DNA of 64,000 bases from Paragonimus westermani (GCA_008508345.1 QNGE01002687.1:42174-106173); one strand, 5' to 3'. Positions 35,346 to 48,688 are shown, counted from the stretch's first letter. Numbers and translations are program-made. Notes: a model not told the origin generated them from the sequence alone.

Positions 35346-38300
35346 ACATCCCGGACTGCTATACCTTATTTGAGATGGGATTGCGTTCGTATACAACGTA
35401 GGTCTACATACCCACTAGATCATCTCATATGTAATCTCTAAATCTGTGATCGTCAAGTTGTTGGCTTAAGTGAATGCGTAATCATAGGATGCGTAGCTGC
35501 TATTCTGAGCATGTTACTGAATTGAAGAATCACGTAGTACTCAAACCACAGCTTGATACAGTGCTTGGACCACGAAAGCCGACGACCATTCGTTCTTACA
35601 CTGGCTAAGGTGGTGGGAAACAGTAAGAGCGTCATAGTCGCCGATTGCAATTGATAGTGGCCTACCAAAACTGATCAGAAAAGTTTGATATGACGGAGGA
35701 ACTTGTACAATCCTCGCCAAAAGATACTCCTCATCAGAACACAACAGACAGCGTCATTAACATAAACCTCCTAGAGAATTGGCTTAACTGTAAGGTTGTG
35801 TCCAAAAAATAGGACTAACCAACGATCACAGGCTTACACCTGAGTCGTGCGTTCTATCCCCGCAACAGGACAGGTGAACAAAGGTTTCAAAACACAGTCC
35901 ATCCTGTACGTGAACATTGACCCCACAAGAATGTGGCTATGGTGAGCTGAATGAGTCATCGTCTCAGCAACTGGAGTTCACCAATTGGTGCTATGTTGAA
36001 AACGAAAGTAAACGCCTGTTTATGGCCAGTTTTGCTTTACTCACAAACAGCGGTAAGGCGAATTCGCCCTTGTTGGAATAGTTATGACTCCAGACAAGTT
36101 ATGCTCAAAAGGTGTGAGGTCCAGTGGATAAGTATTTTGACTTGTAATAAGGATGGTTACCAGTTCACATTTCGGGACGAATTGGCTTGCGTCAGTAGGG
36201 CCTAATTTCATACCCAGGGAGTTCTTACTGTCATCTCAAGCTAGAGCAATGAGAACAATCCGTCACAAACAAGATTTGAAACTGCGTGGGGAAGTCCCAT
36301 TGAATTTTGAGTTCATTTTGGTCACCATAACTTCATACACAGTGTCTTTCCCTAAAGTGATCAAACAAAAATGAGACCAGTCGTGAAACTTTGAGTTGAG
36401 GATTAGCATTATCATTGTTATGATATGATATTTGTTCTACAGTCTTGGTAGGCTATCAACTGGCAAAATAAACCCATCTAGTAGCTACGAGCATATAACG
36501 AGCAGTTCAGACACAATGAGTTGCCCAGAAAAGAAGCTACTTATAACGCGCCGTTTTACTTTGAAGTCTGCTCTAACTAACCGTTAGAAACGGCTTTTCT
36601 TCGACCGTTTTCTCTTTTATTTTGAGCATCCAAATTGTCAACATGTCACGGAAATAATTATTCTTTTGTGATACATGGAGCTTTGGAAATCGAATGCCTA
36701 AATTTTTTCACTCAACACCTACTCGTGTTTCATAAGTCTGTTCGTCCAACTTACATGTGGTCAACCTCTGATCCGATAACCAATTTAGCCAGATGCGGCC
36801 CTGGTTACAGTCGAATGAAATTTCAATGACAGTAAACCCCGCGATAAGCTGCCGCGGCCCTTCAAACAACAATGTCACACTGAGAACAGAGGAGGCCTGA
36901 CCCGTACGCTATTTTGCACATAAGACAGTCGTGTTCAAAAGACCTTGGACAAGGGGAAGAGCGAGGGGTGCCAAAAACGGTTAATTTTAGAATTAATTCT
37001 CGTCTCGGTACAAGCTCTTAATCAACGCTGTTTCCTGTGGCAGCCAATTAAACCATGGATCCAGCTAGTATGTATTTTGACGTGAATACTGGTCTGTCAG
37101 GCATACTGGGCGTAAATGGATCTTTTTTTACCAAACTGAAGATTCGTGCACAGCTTTATGTAAATCAAAGTAATAAATTGCTATGCGGGTGTCCACACAG
37201 GTAGCAAGATGTGCATAACATTTCATGTTAATTACCATTTGGAAGATAAAGCTGGAAACCGTGGACCTATCATTAGTTGCCTAATTGGGTGATGGCGGTA
37301 GCAATCACTAAATCACGCGAAGATGAACAGATTTGCTAAATTACTGATTTGCTAAAGCCCGGTGTAGATCTAACGAGACTTACCGCTAACCACGCGGTCT
37401 TACAGAGAAATTGAAGTATGCATGACCAATGTGCACACGTGTGCCTGGTGTTTCTGAAAGGCGCAATTTTATTGAACGATTGAAATAGGTGATAGGACAG
37501 ATAGAACGAAAGTAACCTATACTCGTCTTTATTTCCGAATACCACATGATTAGGGTCAAAGTGCCTTAGAGCGTCAAGATGTCCGTCTGAATATAACACA
37601 GTAATTGCAGAACAAACAGAGAATGGTAATACCAAAAGGGTTGTACAATTAGTGGCAGATTATTTTATGACTTAAAAAACGTTGGCTCGGCCTTCAGGTT
37701 GAGAATAAGGAAGAATCTAAGTTGAACTTCAAATACGAAAATGGTATGACGCTTGCGTACGATGTAGCACGAACAAGTAGGGCAGCAGGGGAGTAAATCG
37801 AGTTCGGCGTCAACGTTTCACCGTTGATAGGGCAGTAGGGACGAACAAGAGATTGTATATATTACACAAGAAGAATGGAATACATTTAATCTCGGAGTGC
37901 TTGTGACCTGACTCAGAAGTGTGCATCACGGGAGCATTCATCATATGAAGCAATTTGTAGTGATGAACACTTTTTGACAAACCACTGAGGTTGATTCGGT
38001 GGGACAAATATCGAATGTTACATAGTGTGACATAGTTTGAGCAGTGTAAACCATGTTAGACAGTTTAGAAACATCTACATGTTCAAGCTGAACAGGCAAA
38101 AGTAATAGTGATACTAAATACTGCGTATTTTTACTTTAAAAAAGAATTAAAAATTTGTACCCATGTGAACCGATATTTACAACATGCAAATATTCTTACT
38201 ATATCTGTTTGTGCAATGTAATCATGAAAGTGACTACTGAAGCCATTATCACAAAAGTGACGGTTCACCATTCTGGGTTCCCCATTCACCGGCTATACTT

Positions 38301-40637
38301 AGGTCAGATGACAGGTAATTTTTATCAAAGCAGGTCATCAGAAACAACCAGCTGACTACGAAGTCCGCGATATGTTGTAGGGAATGTACGGTAGGTGGCC
38401 CATCAACTTACTTAAGAATAACATGATAATTTATCCCAGCCTGCGAACGCCATCAGTTATGACACATACTCAGTGAACACAATAAACCATCCGGTTCATG
38501 ACGATTATATTAGTAACCCACATGTATAGGCAGTGCACAGGAATAAGTCAAACAGGTCAACACTATGTCCTATCCACTACCGGATGGTCTGACATCAAAC
38601 CAGCATGCCACACTACTCATCTCACTTTACTGGAAGTCCGTTGCAGATGTTCTAACAGAATCCTAAGGTTGTAATGCGTGCAGTCCAGTGCTGAACGGTT
38701 GATGCGCCGATACACTCAGGTATGGTGACAATGAGATCGATTGGCGGGCTCATAGCATGCCAGAGCGCATGTTTGCGACTCAGCAGTATCATTGTCAGAA
38801 TGGTTATACCATGTGACAAGTCAAGGAATTGTGAACACTGCAATCGAGTGACAGAAAGCGAGTTGTATCAAGTGACTGTTTATCTTGAAATATCCACAAA
38901 CCAACCACTGAATGTCTACCACCCTAACATTTCTCTTCATTCGGAATGTCTGAGAGGTATCTACAAAAGAATCGAACTAACTGCCAGTTGCAACTAGTGT
39001 AGTGAGGACAGACGGTCGCACTATACTACTTACATCATTATTCAGTAGCAGCATGGATCAAAGTGATCGCGGGATAAATACGGGAAGGATCGTTAGTGGG
39101 CAGCATCACGTACAATGGCTTTCGCCATATGATGGAACTGAGACATGGTATACAAAGCGACTGGAGCATCCTCAGACGACTGTGGTGTGCAAATGACTGT
39201 TTCTGTTCGTAATCCCGTTGAGATGCATAAGTCGTGTGTTGGTTTCCCCAACTAAGCTTCTGTGCCACCCGCCTTCTGGGTTCACAACACTAGCTTTTAT
39301 CCATACCTTCATTACTCTCCGTAACTAATTATATGCTGTTTATCAGGAATCACACTACATGTCTAACACATGTACAGACTGTCAATACCGAAAATGCCGA
39401 TACAGCCTACCAATGATGTATATCACATAAGAAACTGAATGTGTAAGGCGTCCGCCTTCCCATATGGAGTAAACGCTTCTGTGGTTTTCTAGTACACCTG
39501 ATAAGGCGTATGACCCTTAGGGATATGTGGCTCCTGACACATGACCAAATTAAGGGGAAGCCGTATGTTTTAACGAATAGATCGCTTTACATGTCACACT
39601 AGTAATTTTTGTGATGTTTGTCGACATGCATCACCTTGATAACCATCGAGAGATTTCTGTTATTAATCCTTTCTTAAGAGGTTCTTTTTACAGTTTTCAT
39701 TATTTCACTTCATCCCTCATCTAAAGTCGGCCATGTCGACAGTGACAAACGAACACGAAAAGGTAGCCCAGCGAAGAGAAAAGTTATACAAATTACGTTG
39801 TACGGCATTTTCTTCTATCGACGTTTGTCAGTTGAGTATCCAGTGACTGACAGGTTCCCAGACAACAGCACTCAGCCAGACACTGCGGTATACGGTAACG
39901 GCGTACTGAACCAATCTACTCGAGCACCTGAAACATCGCAAACCTGTTGTTGTTTGTCACAGACGTTGACGTTAAACATGATTAGGATATGGCACATCTC
40001 AAGAAACCTGACTTTAGCGGCATGTTGACGTCTCCCAATGGGTGATTAATCAGGAGTACTTACTGGTCCTTATCCTGACTGTAAGCATAACGTCATGGAT
40101 ATTACATTTGTTGACGTGAAACGGACTAAAAAAGTGGATTGCGACTTGTCATCAAGATGATAACTAGTTCACTAGACAGACTGATTTGTATGCCTGATTA
40201 ATTCAGTATTATTTTGTCAAGTCTATTTACGATTATAGATGTACCGTCAAATAGAAGGCGTCATCTGTATCTGTGTTCTCAGTCAGGAGCGGACATTCCA
40301 TAAGCGATCTTTCTAAGCCGGCCAGTGAGATATACCGGTGTTCTGGTGAAGGGAAGTTTCTTCAGAAGTGTCACTCTCACTTCACGGTTGAGGTTAAGAT
40401 CTATGCTTAACCGTAATAGTTTCACGAAAATTCCCATTCAGTCATAGTGCAACGCTAAACTGTTCAATAAATCATTGTTTTCATTGTCCAACTCGCTCGT
40501 TCCCACGCCACGCGCGCACTCGCGTTTATGCACCGGCATTCCTATCCACAGCACGTCGGCGATTTCCGCTCACACGTCAAGTGCACTTCTGCCAAGTTTG
40601 TGTGTACAACTGACATCTGCCTGGGATTTTTCGCATA

Positions 40638-40826
40638 TCACTGACCTTCGTTGAGCAATGGCTTGTCCGTTTGCCCGTGTTGTCCGCAATCTATCCGCTT
40701 TGGGCTTTGACCATATTTCACGATCGTGTCGAGATTAATTGATCGCATTATTCGCGCTTCCGATTTGGTCATCCACCACAGTAGAAGAAACAAAGTGACG
40801 AACGTATGTTTGCCATAATTCATCAT
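40638..40826 (-). CDS. Possible first exon of a secreted protein
   Basis: Starts ATGATG and encodes MMNYGKHTFVTLFLLLWW then MTKSEARIMRSINL. This looks like a signal peptide (Lys, a hydrophobic core, then a Ser-Glu-Ala cleavage-like site), followed by a polar stretch with one Cys. A plausible donor (GAAG/GTCAGTG) lies just before the stop, so it could be exon 1. The neighbourhood is richer in CpG than average. No homologue recognised and no second exon identified. Confidence 0.25.
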   Translation of the reverse strand: MMNYGKHTFVTLFLLLWWMTKSEARIMRSINLDTIVKYGQSPKRIDCGQHGQTDKPLLNEGQ

Positions 40827-41006
40827 CAGGCCATTAAAGTTGTATAGGATATTTTAATGACTGCAAAGGGACTGAGTCGTCTAACTGGTCAGAATAAATA
40901 GACAAAACACGCATGTTTTAATATCCATCACTCAACAATCTAGATAAGAGATGGGTCTGTGCCCGGTGACAGAATTCGACTGTCAGTGTGGATGTGGGGG
41001 AGAATG

Positions 41007-41399
41007 TGTTGAAAAGTCTCTATCTTCCGGAACGAAATCAAAAGCAGACCTTGTGGCACAAAACAAATCTCAGTTTATTGATTTTCCGTTGTTTATTTTA
41101 TAGGCAAGATGTATCAGTGAAATGAGGAATTACAATTGGTGCCGACGATTAGGCTTTATTATTGATTGGCTCGGCTCCGCTTGTAGCTCTTTTGTTTTAC
41201 CGCGTGACACACTACAGCAGCTTGTTTTACTCCGATGCCTGTTATAAGTAAATTCCATGCTAAAGTAACGTGCTATTTTGATTGGTCACTGAGCTGACAT
41301 GACAGTCTGTTCGTGGTGTCGACAGCAATTGGACGGAGCCTTCTGCGAATAGCCGGTTGGCTTTCTATCGATACGTTTGTCCAGTCCAATCCTTTTACA
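41007..41399 (-). mobile_element. Solo LTR of the gypsy family
   Basis: On the minus strand it begins tgtaaaaggattggactgg and ends cttttcaaca, colinear with the LTR at 22087-22498 throughout. No internal region lies on either side, so it is a solo LTR, presumably from LTR-LTR recombination. The flanking pentamers gaatg and gagtg differ by one base and may be a worn target-site duplication. Confidence 0.75.
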
Positions 41400-42134
41400 G
41401 AGTGCAGTACTTGAAGTCAAGGGAGTTGCGCAAGTTTGTTCAACTCCTACAGTTGCATAGTTGAAGATAACAGCACATGCTCACGTACGCATTTGTATCT
41501 ATCCCGAGTCAAATTACGCAAATCATATTAACATAAAGCGTGTCGACACACGTGTGTTGTCTGTGAAGACGTTGACCACTGGAATTCTTTGCCGTTACGC
41601 TGGAGATTCCACTACTCACTGGTAATCGACGGATTTCTGGCAGGAAGAGTAACCATATAAGTAGACAACACTGTTGGCATAGACGATGGTTTCCATGGGA
41701 TTCACAGGTCGATCAACTGGTAAGATGGGTCAGTGAAACTCCCTCTGTCGGTCTGCGGGCGCGGTCGAGAGCAGAATATAGACATGACTTTTCCAGTAGC
41801 ATGAATAGGAACAAACTATATGCAAAGTTCACACAACCAACAAACTGCATTCACCCTGGAAACCATGAATTCAGGATTAAGAAAAGAGAAAACTGTTCGG
41901 TCGCCATGTACATTCGCGTGCAGCGGTGATAAAATTTATCACCGGGATTATTGAAGGTAAGATATGGTATAACACTCCTTCTTTTCTGATCATTTAACCA
42001 ACTTCAGCAATTTCCGACATTGTACACAGATGGAAGCAGAGGGCAGAAAGAAGGGGTTCGCGATCGTTACTGATAAACAGGCGTTGGTTCTGTAACAGTT
42101 AGCATGGCGAAACGAACCTTGCCAACGCATTTAA

Positions 42135-42413
42135 TCACTGATGTTCCATATACCAAATCAATGTGTCAAGCCTGGCTGTAAACCACGCTAGATAGACTAG
42201 CGGAGAACGAAACAGAGAACACGATGCTTGTCTAACATAGTTCGTCTTATCATGAGGATCTCGAAAATGTGCTCGAGGATTTGATGTAGACTGCTGGAAA
42301 GATTCGACGAATGGGGCCGTACTGTCTTGTTTTAAATCCGATTGAGAGTATGTAGAGCGTGGTCGAACACCAGCCGACGAGGCAACATTAGGGCTTTCTA
42401 CTGCTTCCGACAT
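42135..42413 (-). CDS. Possible N-terminal exon (TBC1D30 5' candidate)
   Basis: ATG with A at -3 (ctaacATGT) opens a Ser/Gln/Pro-rich peptide, MSEAVESPNVASSAGVRP followed by RSTYSQSDLKQDSTAPFV. That composition is typical of disordered N-termini and less typical of random frames. It lies on the TBC1D30 strand about 9.5 kb upstream of the first firm exon. The end is unresolved: the weak donor GCTG/GTGTTC would give the phase 1 needed by the 32459-32623 exon. A guess from position and composition only. Confidence 0.25.
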   Translation of the reverse strand: MSEAVESPNVASSAGVRPRSTYSQSDLKQDSTAPFVESFQQSTSNPRAHFRDPHDKTNYVRQASCSLFRSPLVYLAWFTARLDTLIWYMEHQ

Positions 42414-45400
42414 GTTAGCCGGGCGTGAGTTACAACTGATGAGCTTAGAGAGGCTGGCTGAAGAGGCCAGGTCTATGCTATCAGAACGTTATAAAGTGCG
42501 TTCAACCGTTCTATTCAAAAGTGCTCAATGACGAAGACGGCCGATTAAGATTTTGTCTCCTTAGCTGTATTTGGGTGTGACCGTCTCAAATATAAGGAAT
42601 ATATAACACTTCGGCTGATCACGTTATGGGAATAAATGACCAGTTTGAGGCCAATCAAGACGACGAAAATCGGCACATGTGTCGGACGAATGAAAGCATC
42701 ACTTCGCGTGTTAACTGTTTTCACATTATTGTGTTGTACTAGGAATGGTAACAAGTGAGGCGCAAATAAAACGGCTACCTAGCTGTATTCAGTTCAGGTT
42801 TGGTGGAGCGGTCCCGCTACTAGCGAGCGATACAGCTGCACCACCAGCGTTCAGTGCGTCATGAAAAGAGCTGGTCAAAGGACGAGGGATCACGTGCATA
42901 AGAGCCCTAGGTGCCAACGCTAATATCGTTCACACTACACATGTAGTGTGTGTGTGTAACAAGACTAAAGGAGAGATTGACATAGCGCATCATGAAATAT
43001 CGTTATCTTACTTCTCCTGTTACCCCTAGATCACTTCAGCTACCTTGAAGTGGCAATCATGCTTATTTGTTGTGTTGACACAATCATGTTTGAAGCATGT
43101 TAAGAAGCAGATAGGAGAAAAGTGGTTGCACTCATAGGGATTTAGACCGAGCTACTGACTGCGCAGAAGCGTTTAGGATAAGAAGGTATCATCTTACGAG
43201 AGTGTTACGTGGTTATTTTTTACATCTGCGACACTACAATCTTTCACACAAGAAGGAAAGAGTTAAGAAGAGGTATTATCAAACAGAGAGCACCCCGACG
43301 GTCAACGGCTGACCATGACCGCCGTTGAGATATTCAATACTTTTGGCGTGGTTATAAATACACGTGCTGTACGCAGCGGTAACGAGAATCAGATACCAGT
43401 GTCATGTTCAATGCGTCCGCAGGCTGGACCGGCCATTCAACACCAAATTAATCGGGCTTTTGGATCACTGATTTCTGATAAGTTATCTTACAAAGAACTC
43501 ATACCTAGTGGCCTCGCGAGTAAAAACGGTCGGAATTTATCTGTTATTATTCTGACAGGTCATATCACTCGTACTTACATTTTGGAACTTTATGTGATTC
43601 CAATTTCCACTTCTACGGGCCAAGACGGATAGTACCCATTGGTGTTTTTAAAACCTGCGAACTAAAAAATACGCTAGCAAGTTCCTGTAACGGTCACGTT
43701 TTCTTATCTGGAACTGCACGAGTGTCCTGTCTTTCAAACGAGCAGTTGCGATCCCAGTACAAACATTCAAATGAGTTCGTCCCAAAACACTGTTATGGAC
43801 CAACGGCACTACTTGGGCGCTGATGCCGAATTCGGTGTTTCACCTGGAGTTCAGACAATTTGGGCCCTAAGGCAAAACGAAACTTGCACTCATCTGCTCT
43901 GTTGGCCGCAGTAGTTCGGACAAAGTTTGTCAGGATAGACCAAAAACACTGTTTATTTTTCACATTTGCATGTGACCCGGAAGATTACAGATCAGATGCT
44001 GTCAGGTACGCATTCCACGATGCCACATTTGATCAGTCGAGACAGATTAAATTGTCGGACTTCATTGTGTCTCAACGAAAACCTTGGTTGGGGAGATGCT
44101 GTAGGATGGTGGATTCATTAGCAATCTCCTACTGCAACTATGCATACACCACGTACGGCCTCTACCGAGCTTCAAAATACAGCAAAAAAGATGGTAATGA
44201 GCCACGTGGAGCCAGTATGGTACAGACTGACCGTGGTCACCAAATGACCGTGTCACAGTCAGTTAGTGCTAACGCCATTCCGCAAAAGGTTGTTGCGCAG
44301 TTTGGTCCATATTATGATAGTGATTGCTCAAAAGCCACCAACTCGAAAATGTGAAGGGGTCAACAGTAGAAGTTGGGCGACTGAGGTAAGCGAAACACTC
44401 ACCAAACAGCACGAACGGTCAAATTGTCCAAGGAACAACACGAAACGTGACTAATGAGCACTGAACATAAACTCTATCAGCCATACATACTTGTTGTGAG
44501 GAAATCTGTCTCGAAAGAGTAATACAAGACCGCCATAACTGTGTTTCTGCCTATTTGAGAGGGTTCATAGACAAACGTCGAGTACACTGTGATTCCAAGC
44601 ACGATAACGAACTTTTCGACACGGAACACATAAGAACAGTGTATGCGAGAAATACAAGAACTGCTTGATCAAGCAAGCTAAACAGAAAGGAAAGGTACTT
44701 TTCCTCAGAGTGTGGTCGGGTACCAATGTTCATGCTTGTAAATGACACGGAACTGCAACCTGTTATAATGATTTGAAAGGTGAACTTAATGCTTGGAGGC
44801 GAAGCTCCACTGTGTTGTGCTACCTTATCCAGCTGGTCGATGATATATTGTGTGCGGACATGGTGTTAGCGACGGTCCCCTGTAGAAACCGGAAACAGTT
44901 TTGGGACAAAGTTAATAAAACGTAACGAGGCTGACGGTCAGGGAATCATTCTCCAGCTTCCTTCGAAGATTGCTGTTGGATCTGCTGAATTTCGTCTGAT
45001 ACGTTTGTCGTCTTTGTTCATTTGCACCTAGTTGTTTTTATGAGCTCATTTCCTGTTAACTGGTGGTCATTTGTTGACTCGTGTTTGGTTACCCCATTCT
45101 GAACGCCTTTCTGCTAGATAATTTGTGTATCCGGCTAATTCACATTCAAGGTAAGATAGCACCTTCATTGTAATTCTATCAAACAGTACCGTATGAATTC
45201 CAATCTTTTCGATCGCATTTTCTGACATTTTTTTGGACTGGGAAGATAGTCCTGTTAACCCGACCGTCTGAATGAGCGTTATTGGAATTGTCGAGTGCGG
45301 GTTACTGAGTGAATTACGCTGAATCACCAGGAGTGATTTAACAATGGTAGTAAGATATTACATGCTGAACAGACCACAAATCCATCATTTCACATGCAAA

Positions 45401-46534
45401 ATTGAAGTCAGGTCAGTAACTTACCTGATGTAGCTTGAGAAACGAATATTCAGTAGTCGCATATATTTAATAAGGTTGTTAACTCAGTTATTTGGTCAAT
45501 CCTTTTGCTAACTAAAAAAAATAATAGACAGACCATGTGCACGAGTGCATGCACATACAGTTTTGAAGCGAGGACTAGTTGTGGATGTGGATATGTCGTT
45601 AGAAAGATCGGACTGCAGAGGATTATCAGAATCGATAAATCTTTCGGGGAAAGCGATACACGTGCTTGAAAATTCTAAAGCAGTACGTTCAATGAGGCTG
45701 AAAGGAGAAATACCGCTACGGACAAATGTTTCATGTATTTCGCAGGAACTCTAACACCTTTAGTTAGAAGGTCAAGAGGAATTACCGATGAGGACAAATT
45801 CGGACGTGAAAAACTGAAATTACTAGGAAAGTTTTCAACATGAGGACGATTCGTGAAATTGTGTTTTAAAGTGGCTGCAGATTAGGGCCTAGAAAGAAAC
45901 GTGTATCGAGAGAAAATAAATCAGCAATACCTTCGGGTCTATTGGACGATAAGGAGCATGTGTTACGTCGATCAGGCAATTTGACCAGACCAGTCTGTAG
46001 GGCGAGGAAGGAGGATGGCTTCGAATGGTGAACGCCAGACATCTTCTACATAAATTAACAGAGACGGACCCTTGGGGACGGACGCCCCGTGAAAGACGCT
46101 TTTTAACAATCATTTTCAATTTCAGGAATGTGTCGGGACAACAGGTGACTCAGATGCAACAACAAAGCACCACAGCCACTGCACTCACAGATTTCAAAAT
46201 CAGGTGACTTCTGAAACACCGAGGAGAAAAAAAAACGAAAGAAACAGGTAGGTCCCAGACTTGGTCGCGGATATCTTCACCTTGCGGAGGTCAACGGAGC
46301 ACGGCACTCCATTTCTCAGCCAACAGTCGTGTACTCAGACTTGGAATTTGTCTTTGGTATACTCAGACCTAAAATCTGTTTTTGACTTGGTTTCCTAATC
46401 AAAGATATCAATTTATCAAAGTTATTGTAGGCACCTTCATGTGCAGCCACCTCGGTTGTCGTCTACTTCATGTGGTCTTCTGCGCGATTGTTTGATCGCT
46501 TACTACTAATTCATATACGTAGTTCGTGAGATTC

Positions 46535-46705
46535 TGAAAGAGCACTCGGAATTCCCGAGCGTCTCGAAGTGAGGTCTCTGTCAGACAATAAGTTGGCCGA
46601 TATCGAGTATGCCGACGACACTGCTTTAATTAATTCTTCTTCGGATAACGTGCCGAACATGTTAAACAAGCTAAGCATACGATACACACGTTGTACCTCC
46701 ACTGC
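46535..46705 (+). pseudogene. LINE reverse transcriptase scrap with YADD
   Basis: The frame LEVRSLSDNKLADIEYADD continuing TALINSSSDNVPNMLN is the block C region of a non-LTR RT (K-L-x-D-x-E-YADD-x-A-L-x). The catalytic Asp pair is present. There are no further domains on either side, so it is an isolated fragment of an RTE-like element different from the copies at 1.8 and 59.5 kb. Confidence 0.65.
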
Positions 46706-47109
46706 TACTGCAAAAGTGAGTTGACCACAACCCTGTGTGTGCTATGATAGGAAAACCGATTTTGAATCCTGTTCCGTCCACTCACCAGAGTGGCATCATC
46801 TCGTGAGTTCGTGATATTGCTGGTGGAGTCCGTGGAATACACGCGGTGAGGTCCCAAATATCCTCCAGTTACAACGCTGCAAATATTCAGTCGCCGACTG
46901 AAAAAAAAAGAATTTATAAGTCCAACAAGTTTTGTTTTACAATTCAGAGCCAAGTTCAACTCGTCCGCATGACGCACATGAGCTACCGAAAACCAAAAGT
47001 TGATGTTTCCACCAGTTGGCCGGTAACAAAAGAACTGAATATATAAGCTATGCAACAGTCCATCAGAATGTATTTACGGAGTTTGAAAGATGATGAGCGT
47101 GCATGGTTT

Positions 47110-47307
47110 TTTCCTATTTAGATCATCTGCTCTGCCTTCGCGCCTTATTGAAAACGAACTTTCACCAGGCGGTGAGGTAATCACGAGCATTACCATCGTG
47201 CCCAATGAGGATGGTGAATGTCGTTTGTCAGGATGGGGTGTTTTCAACCATCTGTACACCTGGCAACAGACACCCCCGGAGAACACAGAACGTTGCGGTC
47301 AATAATA
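47110..47307 (+). CDS. Exon-like ORF, unrecognised (weak S1-protease-like motif)
   Basis: A strong acceptor (ggttttttcctatttag) is followed by an open frame with RLIENELSPGGEVITSI, then VPNEDGECRLSGWGVFN. C-x-L/V-S-G-W-G is a common motif in chymotrypsin-like (S1) proteases, but no His or Ser catalytic block is nearby, so the resemblance may be fortuitous. The frame ends in TAA. Lower AT content than its surroundings. Function not assigned. Confidence 0.2.
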
Positions 47308-47316
47308 CTTATAACC

Positions 47317-47484
47317 ATGAGATTACGGACTCTTACACATCTTTCACTTGCTTATGGTTTCGTTGTGTTCGTTGGCCTGTTATTTTGCGAACATATGCGA
47401 GAATCAAGGGCGTCTCCGGCCGTGACACCCATTGGTTCAGCTCAAGCCTGGAAACGTTCAACAATGCGATATAAGGCACTTTGA
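47317..47484 (+). CDS. Possible small secreted peptide precursor, 55 aa
   Basis: ATG in good context (ataaccATGA). MRLRTLTHLSLAYGFVVF then VGLLFCEH looks like a signal peptide: basic n-region, hydrophobic core and a cleavage-like Cys-Glu-His. The remainder is polar and ends AWKRSTMRYKAL, with a dibasic KR as seen in peptide-hormone precursors. No homology recognised. At 55 codons it may be chance; it lies just downstream of the exon-like ORF at 47110-47307 in a relatively GC-rich patch. Confidence 0.22.
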   Translation: MRLRTLTHLSLAYGFVVFVGLLFCEHMRESRASPAVTPIGSAQAWKRSTMRYKAL

Positions 47485-48291
47485 CGAGCCGAGAATGTAT
47501 CCCTCCACTCCGATAGATGAAGCATCATATCCTATACCAATCTTTACAGAAGATTAGATGGATTCTTTCTTCATTGTAGTTCAAAACCTAGTTTCAAGGT
47601 ACACCGAGTTGCAAGTCGCACGGGTAGGCTGACGGAGTCTCCATAACGGCGCTTGAATTTGATTAGCCTAAGGGCAATAATGTTAATCTGGAAGTGTGTA
47701 GTCGATTCGCGGACTAGACTGTGCGTATGACAAATGGGGACGAAATCCCAAACGATTTTCAGGATAATAAGTCTGCCTTAAAAGTGGCCACGGAGACCGC
47801 AAAGACCTGGTATGTGATCGGCGTGACAGTTTTGTGTTACTGTTGTTAGGACAGTGTCTATTAACAAAATATACATAAAACAGGAACCTGGACAGGAGCG
47901 TACAAATTTATTTATTGCAAAAATGACAGTTTCAACATGCATGGACACCTTAGAAGCCACTGCGATCTATTACGAAAACAATCAGCCATGAAAGATGTTG
48001 CGAACCGTAGATTAACTGATGGATAAAATGTTAGCTGTTTCACACAATTAATACGCCGGCTGAACGGAGTGTGCACACGGAAGTCGGTTTCGGAATAAAC
48101 GAACGTTTTCAAATTTTCATTGTCATGTTCAGAATTCAAAGTTCGGAAGCACATCTATAAAAAGTGAGCCAACCATACAGATTCACACCTCGCGCACCAG
48201 CAGACAGATCAGTGTCTGATTCATCGACCGTTGTTAGGTGAACTTTTTGTTAAGCCAAACAGTAAGCTGGATAGTAAACTGATTTTGAAGG

Positions 48292-48688
48292 ATAAAGACG
48301 TATAAGCGAACCTGTTTTCGGTAATTCATCTTCAATTATATAAGGAGTTGGTAGAGTCAGATCGAGATATCCGTCAGACTTATTACAGAGAAACGAGGTC
48401 GCTGGCCAGTCAATTGGCGATGGCTTGATTGGTCCGTTACTTCACGCCTGTCCATCGGTTTGACCGCGCCAGTTGGCAATCGATCCGATGGATTTTTGGC
48501 CATGGTAGGTGCAGCGTGTGAACAAACCGTTTCCGATGACATAACATCGGGTCAATCGGCCTGACTATTGATCTCGGTTCTGTGTAATAAGTCTGATCGA
48601 TACCTCCATCTAACTCTACTAACTCCTTATATAATTGTACCGGCCTGAAGATGAATTACCGAAAACAGATGTTCGTCTATGTCTTTAT
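48292..48688. mobile_element. MITE with long terminal inverted repeats
   Basis: The left arm, 48292-48397 (ataaagac..ctgttttcggtaattcatc..tatataaggagtt..cagacttattaca), is repeated inverted at 48573-48688 with few mismatches and one 8-10 nt insertion (ggccggta). The internal 175 nt has no coding capacity. About 400 bp with roughly 110-nt inverted repeats fits a non-autonomous DNA transposon. The target-site duplication is unclear because the bases just outside also look inverted-repeat-like. Confidence 0.75.

Noticed and set aside
43860..44354. 164-codon plus-strand ORF
   Set aside because: No recognisable motif, AT-rich codon use like the background, and no convincing splice signals or start context.
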